Source of the DNA: Flavobacterium psychrophilum
GTDB taxonomy: Bacteria; Bacteroidota; Bacteroidia; Flavobacteriales; Flavobacteriaceae
Length of the DNA: 7,330 bases
Assembly: GCA_945905915.1 (NCBI GenBank)
Contig: CAMDQL010000081.1
Coordinates: 1-7,330, forward strand
Reading direction: 5' to 3'
Part shown: piece after piece, positions 1-6,140 of the stretch
Position numbering within the stretch: the first letter of the stretch is position 1
How the letters are laid out: each line of letters starts with the position of its first letter
Position numbers and translations under genes: made by a program
The notes under the pieces: generated by a model
Database searches by the model: none
Seen by the model: the letters and a program-made list of their open reading frames with translations, nothing else
What the model was told of the DNA's origin: nothing

Positions 1-879
1 GTAACTACAAAATCTAAAAACTCAAAATACAATTCGGAATACCGCACAAAAAACGAACCAAGTGATATAGAGATTCCTTTAGTGGTAATTGTAGATGGAA
101 AAAGCGCCTCGGCATCTGAAATTGTTGCGGGAGCCATTCAAGATTTAGATCGTGGTGTAGTGTTAGGCAGTAGAAGTTTTGGAAAAGGATTAGTTCAACG
201 ACCTTTGGATTTATCCTACGGCACACAAGTAAAAGTAACTATTTCTAGATATTATACACCTTCCGGAAGATGTATTCAGGCATTGGATTATTCAAAAAAA
301 GACGAAAACGGTAAAGCAATTAAAAAAACGCAAAACGAATTTAACGCCTTTAAAACAAAAACTGGGCGAACGGTTTATGACGGTGGTGGAGTATTGCCTG
401 ATATTGAAATAGCAGCAACTAAAATGGCAAATAGTACCGATGCATTATTAAAAAACGATGCTATTTTTAATTTTGCTACGCAATTATATTATAAAAATCC
501 AACCGTTAATGGTGTTCCTGCTGTTTCTGATGCTGATTTTATAGCTTTTAAAAACTATTTGAAACAAGAGAAGATTAATCTGGATTCAGACACTCATAAA
601 GCGCTTAAAACTGTCTTAGAAAACGCAAAAAAGGAAAAAATTGAGGGTCAAATTGCGGCAGAATACAAACAATTAGAAGTAGCGCTAGAGAAAAGTCAGG
701 AAGCAGAGCTAGATAAAAACAAAGAGCAAATTAAAAAACAACTCCAAGAAGAATTGATCATCAGACATCAATATAGAGAAGGGTTGTATTTATTTTATAC
801 TAAAAACAATCCCGAAATTGAACAAGCTATTAATCTGTTAAACAATTCGGCTCAATACGCTTCGATATTAAAAAAATAA
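1..879 (+). CDS. S41 family carboxy-terminal processing peptidase (CtpA/Prc-like), 3' part
   Basis: The reading frame is open from the first base, so the N-terminal part (signal peptide, PDZ domain and the start of the protease fold) lies left of the window; 292 codons and a TAA stop are visible. The family cleaves proteins near their C terminus in the periplasm with a Ser-Lys dyad. The dyad is present: in the motif SASASEI the middle Ser (visible residue 37, codon at 109) is the expected nucleophile, and the Lys of SFGKG (residue 62, codon at 184) lies 25 residues later, the same spacing as Ser430/Lys455 of E. coli Tsp. The motif [10 protein letters not shown] (residues 126-135) closes the catalytic region, as in relatives. 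The C-terminal tail of about 150 residues includes a Lys/Glu-rich, probably helical stretch (about 207-252). No terminator follows, and an OmpA-like gene begins 24 bases downstream on the same strand. The family call is firm; the substrate is unknown. Confidence 0.95.
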   Translation, partial: VTTKSKNSKYNSEYRTKNEPSDIEIPLVVIVDGKSASASEIVAGAIQDLDRGVVLGSRSFGKGLVQRPLDLSYGTQVKVTISRYYTPSGRCIQALDYSKKDENGKAIKKTQNEFNAFKTKTGRTVYDGGGVLPDIEIAATKMANSTDALLKNDAIFNFATQLYYKNPTVNGVPAVSDADFIAFKNYLKQEKINLDSDTHKALKTVLENAKKEKIEGQIAAEYKQLEVALEKSQEAELDKNKEQIKKQLQEELIIRHQYREGLYLFYTKNNPEIEQAINLLNNSAQYASILKK

Positions 880-897
880 CTAATTAAAACTAATTAT
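878..897. repeat. Two tandem copies of a 10-base AT-rich unit between the protease and OmpA-like genes
   Basis: The unit aactaattaa at 878-887 is followed by aactaattat at 888-897, identical except for the last base. The first copy starts inside the stop codon of the protease gene. The repeat fills most of the 24-base spacer before the OmpA-like ATG at 904. It may be a small slippage duplication. No function is claimed; I see no TAnnTTTG box in the spacer, so I do not call it a promoter. Confidence 0.5.
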
Positions 898-903
898 CAA
901 TCT

Positions 904-1746
904 ATGAAATGGTTAGTATTTGTAGCGGCATTTTTCTCTTTTGGGCTTAGTTTTGCTCAAGAAGAAGAAATCTATTCTATCTTTTTTGAGTTTGATAAAT
1001 TCAATTTAAAAGAAGAACAAGCCGAAGGTGTCATAGCATTTGTCCAAAAAATTGATACTGCACGAATCGAATCCATACAAATTTATGGCTATTGCGACGA
1101 TAGAGGAAAAGACGAATACAACTTTGTTTTGTCTACTAACAGAGCCAATACCGTAAAAGATAAATTAATTGAACGCGGTATTAAAAGTAAAATTATCATT
1201 ACACTTGAAGGAAAAGGTCGCATCATGCTCGATGAAGATTTACAAACCGATATCCCAGAAGCCCGATCTAAAAACCGAAGAGTTGATGTGGTTGTAAACT
1301 ATAAATCTATTACCATTGAAAATTTAAAAATTCCGGGCGTTTATAGCACTATAAAAAAAGATGCTGTGCCGGGTGATCGCATCTATCTAGAACGAGTGCT
1401 TTTTGAACGTGGTAGCAGTCAACTTACTATTCAGGCTAAAAAAGAGCTCGATAAAATCGCCCTTCTATTACACAAATTCAAAAATATACAATTTGAAGTA
1501 CAAGGACACGTATGTTGCACGCCCACTTATCACAGAGAAGCCATAGATAGAGAGACTAAAAAAAGAGAATTATCTGTTAATAGGGCTAAAAGAGTTTTTA
1601 ATTATTTATTTAAAAAAGGAATTAGCAACTCTAGAATGACCTACAGAGGATATGGCAACACCCAATCTTTAAAACAAGGAAGCGCACTTGATAGAAGGGT
1701 AGAATTGTTGATTTTAAAAAATGAAGTCCCGGCGGGAAAAAAATAA
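904..1746 (+). CDS. Secreted protein with two tandem OmpA-like domains
   Basis: The protein is 280 residues long. A typical signal peptide (MKWLVFVAAFFSFGLSFA, cleavage probable after residue 18) indicates export to the periplasm or outer membrane; there is no lipobox Cys and no beta-barrel region. Domain 1 (about 24-131) is a standard OmpA-C fold: GYCDDRG is followed by NFVLSTNRA and NRRVD. Asp65 and Arg80 are 15 residues apart, matching the diaminopimelate-binding Asp241/Arg256 of E. coli OmpA, so it should bind peptidoglycan. Domain 2 (about 160-271) keeps ELSVNRAKRV and DRRVE but reads GHVCC where the binding Asp should be, with an extra loop of about ten residues after it. A linker at about 132-159 joins them. 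The gene may be co-transcribed with the upstream protease gene (gap 24 bases), since no promoter box is visible in between. Its stop is one base from the stop of the convergent elaA-like gene. The start is supported by the signal peptide. The exact role, probably anchoring or shaping the envelope, is inferred. Confidence 0.9.
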   Translation: MKWLVFVAAFFSFGLSFAQEEEIYSIFFEFDKFNLKEEQAEGVIAFVQKIDTARIESIQIYGYCDDRGKDEYNFVLSTNRANTVKDKLIERGIKSKIIITLEGKGRIMLDEDLQTDIPEARSKNRRVDVVVNYKSITIENLKIPGVYSTIKKDAVPGDRIYLERVLFERGSSQLTIQAKKELDKIALLLHKFKNIQFEVQGHVCCTPTYHREAIDRETKKRELSVNRAKRVFNYLFKKGISNSRMTYRGYGNTQSLKQGSALDRRVELLILKNEVPAGKK

Positions 1747-1762
1747 GTTACTTTTTCTTCAT
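1716..1762 (-). terminator. Candidate terminator of the minus-strand operon, inverted repeat at the convergent gene ends
   Basis: Outer arms ATGAAG (1721-1726) and CTTCAT (1757-1762) are perfectly complementary. They enclose two hairpins with no unpaired bases between them: TCCC-GGC-GGGA (1727-1737), and an A-T stem (1738-1742 with 1752-1756) that contains both stop codons. On the minus strand the structure is followed by six T residues (complement of 1721-1716), as expected for an intrinsic terminator of the genes ending with the elaA-like gene. No comparable T-tract follows on the plus strand. The stems are short and AT-rich, so the call is tentative. Confidence 0.4.
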
Positions 1763-2194
1763 CTCAATATGCGGAATATCGTCTTCTAAATAGGATTCGC
1801 TGGTTTGGACAAAACCATGGCTTTCATAAAATTTTTTTAAATATTCTTGGGCCGAAATAGTAATGGCAGTTTGATTAAAATTTTCTTCTATAGCAACAAT
1901 GGAAACGCGCATTAATTCATGTCCGGAATTGAATTTTCGAAATTTTTGGCGCACAATAACTCTTCCTATCGATGCTTCTTCAAAATAATTTCCAGCATCA
2001 AACAATCTTGAATAGGCCGTTAATTCATTTTGATAATAGCCTAACACATGTAGCGCTTTTTCGTCTTTGCCATCAATGTCTTGATAAACGCAATTTTGTT
2101 CCACTACAAACACTTCTGACCGAAGTTGGAGCACTTCATATAATTCGGCTGAAGAAAGTTCGTTAAAACGCTTTATTTTAAATGTAATTTCCAT
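1748..2194 (-). CDS. ElaA-like GNAT family N-acetyltransferase
   Basis: The protein is 148 residues long, the usual length of ElaA. GNAT enzymes move the acetyl group of acetyl-CoA to an amine; the substrate of ElaA proteins is not established. Typical ElaA signatures are present: LRSEVFVVEQNCVYQDIDGKD (about 24-44), an IGRV strand followed by the acetyl-CoA-loop segment (77-95), and a C-terminal YLEDDIPHIEM (135-145). The acetyl-CoA pyrophosphate loop reads RKFNSG (86-91), with Asn where the first Gly of the GNAT pattern RxxGxG/A is expected. No signal peptide is visible, so it should be cytoplasmic. The start ATG is 10 bases after the stop of the DUF4837 gene, which makes this the probable last gene of the pgk-led unit. 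Its stop is one base from the convergent OmpA-like stop. The assignment to the family is firm; the in vivo role is unknown. Confidence 0.92.
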   Translation of the reverse strand: MEITFKIKRFNELSSAELYEVLQLRSEVFVVEQNCVYQDIDGKDEKALHVLGYYQNELTAYSRLFDAGNYFEEASIGRVIVRQKFRKFNSGHELMRVSIVAIEENFNQTAITISAQEYLKKFYESHGFVQTSESYLEDDIPHIEMKKK

Positions 2195-2204
2195 AGTTGG
2201 GTAA

Positions 2205-3185
2205 TTAAAGTAAAAAAACCACCGACTTCATCATGGCTTCCAGTTCAAAAACTAAATCGCGCTTTGATTTTGATGGATTATACGTAAACCCCTCCAAAAT
2301 TAAATACCGATTATTCTTAGTATCTTTAATGGCATAATTAATAAATGGGCCCGACATAAAATCATTTTTAAGTTGCCAAGTACCTTTGGTTTCAAAAGCT
2401 TGTTTTTGATCTATTTTGGTTTGTAGAAAATAAGGGGAATACGCTTTTTCAGAAATCATCCAGGTTTTTCCAACCGATCCATGAATAAATTTTTTCCCGA
2501 TAGAATCCCTAACCTGCAAAATATTGTTGACAATGGTATTGTTTTTTTCTATTTGGGAAATAGGAACTTCATAGAGCAATAAACTGTTGTATCCTGTTGC
2601 TAATTCTCGCCGAATCCATAAAAATTTTTTACCTACTAATTCATACTTATAATTCGATCGAAGCGCCATTTTAACTTGAAATTTCTCTTGAATTAATTGG
2701 TCAGAAACTGGTGTTTTTAAAATGCGATTTTGATTTTCAATAATTTCAGCCTCTTTTATTGCTTTTATAATTTCTGCCGATTTTTGCTCCAGTAATTTTA
2801 CCAAGGCTTCGTTTGAACTTGCAGTAATATAAAACAACTGTTGTGGGCTTGCAAAGTGATTTTTTTTATGAATAAATGATTCCTTCGTTCCTTTTTTAAC
2901 CACAATAATGTTCCTGTTTTTTTTAACCATTCCTTCAAATACTTTTGTAGGATATTGATTCAGGGTAAAAAGCGGTTCTTCTTGCGGAAGTCCGTCAACC
3001 GGTGCCGCCCATTTTTTTCTAAGGGTATCTCCTATTTCGCCATTCCATAAATAATCATCGACAACAATTGAAACCGTATTAATTTCGCCAAACGAACTTC
3101 CGGGTGCTATTTCATTCGATTCATTCTTGTTAGTACAAGAAAAGAAAAGGAATAAAAGTATGCCAATTGTTCCGCTTCGTATCAT
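2205..3185 (-). CDS. DUF4837 family lipoprotein
   Basis: The protein is 326 residues long and matches, from memory of the family, the Bacteroidota proteins called DUF4837, whose function is unknown. Recognisable conserved pieces are GDTLRKKWAAPVDGLPQEEP (52-71), FTLNQYP, FLWIRRELATGYNSLLLYEVP, VRDSIGKKFIHG, SEKAYSPYF, GTWQLKNDFMSGPFINY, and a C-terminal FELEAMMKSV. The N terminus MIRSGTIGILLFLFFSC is a hydrophobic segment ending in Cys17, a plausible lipobox, so the mature protein is probably a membrane-anchored lipoprotein facing the periplasm or, after export, the cell surface. The residues after Cys (TNKNE) do not make a clear surface-export signal. It lies 10 bases from the lytic transglycosylase upstream and 10 bases from the acetyltransferase downstream, so co-expression with a cell-wall enzyme is likely. 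No catalytic motif is evident to me. Confidence 0.9.
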   Translation of the reverse strand: MIRSGTIGILLFLFFSCTNKNESNEIAPGSSFGEINTVSIVVDDYLWNGEIGDTLRKKWAAPVDGLPQEEPLFTLNQYPTKVFEGMVKKNRNIIVVKKGTKESFIHKKNHFASPQQLFYITASSNEALVKLLEQKSAEIIKAIKEAEIIENQNRILKTPVSDQLIQEKFQVKMALRSNYKYELVGKKFLWIRRELATGYNSLLLYEVPISQIEKNNTIVNNILQVRDSIGKKFIHGSVGKTWMISEKAYSPYFLQTKIDQKQAFETKGTWQLKNDFMSGPFINYAIKDTKNNRYLILEGFTYNPSKSKRDLVFELEAMMKSVVFLL

Positions 3186-3195
3186 TAATTTGGTT

Positions 3196-4734
3196 TTACT
3201 CGTTAATTTTTAACTTCATTCCGGGTTGAATAGCATCGTCACAAATTGTGTTCCATTTTTTTAAATCTTCAACCGAGACACCGGGATGATTTTTTGAAAT
3301 GATATACAATGTGTCCCCTTTTTGAACGGTATAAAATTCCGATTTCTTGGTTGGAGTTTCTGGCTGTGGGATTTCTTTTAAATTGGATTGTATTTTTAAT
3401 TTTTGACCCGAAAAAATAGCATTCGATTCTAAGTTATTCCATTTTTTTAAATCGGAAAGTTGAACCCCTTTTTTTTGAGCGATTTTCATTAAGTTATCAC
3501 CCGATTTAACCGTGTAAAAACGTATTTTCCCTTCGGAAATCTCTAAGCCAACCTCTTTTTTAAGCTGATTTGAAGCCAAGGAGTCTTTTGAAACGGCAGG
3601 ATTGATTTCAATTTTTATTTTCTCTTTCTGCAATTCTAAATAATCTAAATAAGCATATACTTTATCTTCATTTGACACGAATAGCCCTATTTTATTTTTC
3701 GGCAAACGTAAAAAATGGGGTTTTTCTAGTTCATACGGAATGACATTTAGCTTATAAATTGGATTTAAAAATTCTAGTTGTTGTACCGGAATATCTAATA
3801 ATTCTGATATTTGCTTAAACGACATCTGTCTTTTGATTTGGATGGTATCGGTTTCAAAATACGTTAACGTTGCTTTTTTAGGTTGCAATCCGTGTTCTTT
3901 TCTAAACTCATAAATATACATCGTGGCTAAAAATGCTGGAACATAATTTGCGGTTTCGCGCGGTAAGTTTTTTCGAATATTCCAATAATTTTGGCTTCCG
4001 CCCGATCTTCGGATGGCTTTTGAAACATTTCCTGGACCTGCATTATAAGACGCTAAAACCAAACTCCAATCGCCAAAAATTTCATACAAACTCGATAAAT
4101 ATTGACAAGCCGCTTCGGTTGCTTTTAACGGATCATAGCGTTCGTCAACATAGGAATTCACTTCTAAATTATACTGTTTTCCGGTTGGATACATAAATTG
4201 CCACAAACCAGATGCGCCTACTCTCGATTTTGCTCTAGGGTTTAACGCCGATTCAACAATGGCTAAATACTTCAATTCCATCGGGATGTTGTATTTTGCC
4301 AAATGCTCTTCAAACATTGGAAAATAGAATTCAGAAATTGCCATTAAGCGTTCAAAGGCTTTGGTTCTGTTCTTTAAAAAGGCTTTAATTGTGTTCTCTA
4401 ATGCCGGATTATATTCGATATTAAATGGCGATCGTGCATCTAATTTTGCTAATCGTTTCTTGACAACTTCAGAAGACAAACTATAGCTTACTTCGGTATC
4501 ATAATTAATCTCTGTAATATCCAAAAACATATTTTCAGACAACTCAATATTAGCTAATTCTGCCACCCATCGTTCATCTATACAATTACTTGTACTATGA
4601 TTAATGAAAGTAGCCTTTAACGAATCTAGATAAGAAACTTTAGGTAATTGAATATTTATTTCTCTTTCTGCATGTTCTTGCCCAAAGCTGTAAAGCGAGA
4701 GCAATACCATTACATATAGAATTAATTTTTTCAT
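3196..4734 (-). CDS. MltD-like membrane-associated lytic murein transglycosylase with C-terminal LysM repeats
   Basis: The protein is 512 residues long and cleaves the MurNAc-GlcNAc bond of peptidoglycan to give 1,6-anhydro-muropeptides, acting in the periplasm. The signal peptide is MKKLILYVMVLLSLYSFGQ (residues 1-19). The SLT/goose-lysozyme-like domain spans about 140-260. The expected catalytic acid is Glu161 in YLAIVESALNP, followed by GASGLWQFM (173-181), DPLKATEAACQYL (201-213) and LASYNAGPGNV (227-237), all family hallmarks. A weak LysM-like segment (about 300-345, FKQISELLDIPVQQLEFLNP) sits between the catalytic domain and two clear LysM repeats at 406-448 (FYTVKSGDNLMKIAQ) and 467-510 (FYTVQKGDTLYIIS), which bind glycan strands. 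A Lys/Glu-rich linker precedes them. The gene lies 61 bases after pgk and 10 bases before the DUF4837 gene. No TAnnTTTG box is visible in the 61-base gap, so transcription probably starts at the pgk promoter. Confidence 0.95.
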   Translation of the reverse strand: MKKLILYVMVLLSLYSFGQEHAEREINIQLPKVSYLDSLKATFINHSTSNCIDERWVAELANIELSENMFLDITEINYDTEVSYSLSSEVVKKRLAKLDARSPFNIEYNPALENTIKAFLKNRTKAFERLMAISEFYFPMFEEHLAKYNIPMELKYLAIVESALNPRAKSRVGASGLWQFMYPTGKQYNLEVNSYVDERYDPLKATEAACQYLSSLYEIFGDWSLVLASYNAGPGNVSKAIRRSGGSQNYWNIRKNLPRETANYVPAFLATMYIYEFRKEHGLQPKKATLTYFETDTIQIKRQMSFKQISELLDIPVQQLEFLNPIYKLNVIPYELEKPHFLRLPKNKIGLFVSNEDKVYAYLDYLELQKEKIKIEINPAVSKDSLASNQLKKEVGLEISEGKIRFYTVKSGDNLMKIAQKKGVQLSDLKKWNNLESNAIFSGQKLKIQSNLKEIPQPETPTKKSEFYTVQKGDTLYIISKNHPGVSVEDLKKWNTICDDAIQPGMKLKINE

Positions 4735-4795
4735 TATTGTTTTGTTTTTTGGGGCGCATTTAACTAATAACTTAATTATCAGCGTTTTATTGTTT

Positions 4796-5983
4796 CTATT
4801 CTAAAATTGCGGCAATTCCTGGCAATGTTCTGCCTTCTAACATTTCTAACATTGCGCCTCCGCCTGTTGACACATAACTCATTTTTGGTTCTAACCCAAA
4901 TTGCTTCACTGCGGCAACACTATCACCTCCACCAACTAACGAAAAAGCGCCATTTGCTGTAGATTCGGCAATATATTCGCCTAAAGCGATTGTTCCTTTG
5001 GAAAAATTATCCATTTCAAAAACACCTAATGGTCCGTTCCAAAGTATCGTTTTTGAATCTAAAATAATACGTCTAAAAATAGCTAATGATTTTGGCCCAG
5101 CATCTAATCCTTGCCAACCATCAGGAATGTGATTTACATCAACTATTTGCGTGTTTGCGTTATTAGAAAAGGCATCGGCTGCCACAACATCAATTGGAAT
5201 ATGAATTTGAACGCCTTTTGCTTTAGCTTGTTTTAAAATTTCAATGGCCAAATCTAATTTATCATCTTCACAAATAGAATTTCCTATTTTCCCTCCCAAA
5301 GCTTTTACAAACGTAAAGGTCATTCCGCCACCAATAATCATGTGGTTTACTTTGTCTAAAATATTTTCAATTACTGTTATTTTTGAAGAAACTTTACTGC
5401 CTCCTAAAATAGCAACTACTGGTTTTTCTGAATTTTTTAATACTTTTTCAATGCTTTCAATTTCTTTAGCCAATAAATAACCAAAACATTTTGCGCCTTG
5501 AAAAAATTGAGCAATAATTGTTGTGGAAGCATGAGCTCTATGCGCAGTTCCAAAAGCATCATTGACATAAATATCGCCTAAGGCGGCTAATTTTTTTGAA
5601 AATGCTACATCACCCTTTTCTTCTTCGGCATAAAAACGCAAGTTTTCTAACAATAAAATTTCGCCAGGTTGAAGGTTTTTAGCCGCCATTTCTGCGGTTT
5701 CGCCAATACAATCTGAAGCAAAATGAACTTTTTGACCAAGAATTTCTTCGGTTTTAGAAACAATGTGTTGCAACGAATAGTTAGCTTCAATACCTTTTGG
5801 TCTTCCCAAGTGACTCATTAAAATAACACTTCCTCCGTCTTTCAATATTTTATCAATGGTAGGTTTTGCGGCTTCAATTCGAGTGGCATCAGTTACTTTA
5901 AAATTTTCGTCTAAAGGAACATTAAAATCTACTCTAATGATGGCTTTTTTATTATTGAAATTGAAGTCGTTAAGTGTTTTCAT
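4796..5983 (-). CDS. pgk: Phosphoglycerate kinase
   Basis: The protein is a complete 395-residue cytoplasmic enzyme of glycolysis and gluconeogenesis that transfers phosphate between 1,3-bisphosphoglycerate and ADP. All main signatures are present: RVDFNVPLD (17-25) and SHLGRPKG (57-64) in the 3-phosphoglycerate-binding N-terminal domain, ENLRF (113-117), [13 protein letters not shown] (142-154), GGSKVSSKI (194-202) at the domain hinge and nucleotide side, WNGPLGVFE (315-323), GGGDSVAA (351-358) and STGGGA (372-377). The length is normal and nothing is truncated. The ATG gives the expected MKTLNDF start and lies downstream of a candidate promoter. It is probably the first gene of a minus-strand unit that continues into the transglycosylase, the DUF4837 lipoprotein and the ElaA-like enzyme. 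The stop is TAG. The gene is not beside gap, its frequent neighbour in other bacteria, within this window. Confidence 0.98.
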   Translation of the reverse strand: MKTLNDFNFNNKKAIIRVDFNVPLDENFKVTDATRIEAAKPTIDKILKDGGSVILMSHLGRPKGIEANYSLQHIVSKTEEILGQKVHFASDCIGETAEMAAKNLQPGEILLLENLRFYAEEEKGDVAFSKKLAALGDIYVNDAFGTAHRAHASTTIIAQFFQGAKCFGYLLAKEIESIEKVLKNSEKPVVAILGGSKVSSKITVIENILDKVNHMIIGGGMTFTFVKALGGKIGNSICEDDKLDLAIEILKQAKAKGVQIHIPIDVVAADAFSNNANTQIVDVNHIPDGWQGLDAGPKSLAIFRRIILDSKTILWNGPLGVFEMDNFSKGTIALGEYIAESTANGAFSLVGGGDSVAAVKQFGLEPKMSYVSTGGGAMLEMLEGRTLPGIAAILE

Positions 5984-6011
5984 TTTATTGGTTTTATTGT
6001 TTCGAAGAATG

Positions 6012-6019
6012 CAAATATA
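6012..6019 (-). promoter_or_regulatory. Candidate -7 promoter box of the pgk-led operon
   Basis: Read on the minus strand, these bases are TATATTTG, a full match to the Bacteroidota -7 consensus TAnnTTTG, 28 bases before the pgk ATG, which would give a leader of about 20-25 bases. No good -33 TTTG box is found at the usual spacing of about 19 bases; the nearest similar bases (TTCG, complement of 6045-6048) are about 25 bases away. The call therefore rests on the -7 box and its location in the divergent spacer. Confidence 0.5.
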
Positions 6020-6105
6020 AATTATTGTATTCTAAATCTTTGTACGAATAATGATATTTAGTAATTTTTTAAAACTTTCCAATTTTGATTTTTTACATGG
6101 ATCCG

Positions 6106-6136
6106 TTTACAATTCAGGAAATTTTGATTAGGTTTG
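6106..6136 (+). promoter_or_regulatory. Candidate holB promoter abutting the start codon
   Basis: TAGGTTTG at 6129-6136 fits the Bacteroidota -7 consensus TAnnTTTG. A TTTA at 6106-6109, one mismatch from the -33 box TTTG, precedes it by exactly 19 bases, the preferred spacing. The box ends four bases before the holB ATG at 6141, so transcription would start at or within a few bases of the initiation codon, implying a leaderless or nearly leaderless mRNA. A second, weaker box (aatcTTTG, 6035-6042) lies further upstream and could give a longer leader of roughly 90 bases. Confidence 0.35.
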
Positions 6137-6140
6137 TTGT

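Noticed and set aside
14..226. 70-codon frame on the minus strand
   Set aside because: It lies wholly antisense to the active-site region of the S41 protease, whose plus-strand frame carries clear family motifs; the minus-strand product has no recognisable features.
1972..2166. 64-codon plus-strand frame inside the elaA-like gene
   Set aside because: Antisense shadow of a well-recognised GNAT gene, with no recognisable domain.
3933..4196. 87-codon plus-strand frame within the lytic transglycosylase
   Set aside because: It is antisense to the conserved SLT domain, whose motifs constrain the minus strand; nothing supports translation of the plus strand.
4735..4795. Possible terminator or promoter between pgk and the transglycosylase gene
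   Set aside because: Only a weak AT palindrome around ataacttaattat is present, with no GC-rich stem followed by a T-tract on the minus strand and no TAnnTTTG box, so neither is supported.
5244..5480. 78-codon plus-strand frame within pgk
   Set aside because: Antisense to the conserved hinge and nucleotide-binding part of pgk; its Pro/Ser/Ile-rich product looks like a reverse-complement artefact.
6097..6104. GGATCC palindrome preceded by ATG in the divergent spacer
   Set aside because: A six-base palindrome is expected by chance and has no flanking symmetry that would suggest an operator.
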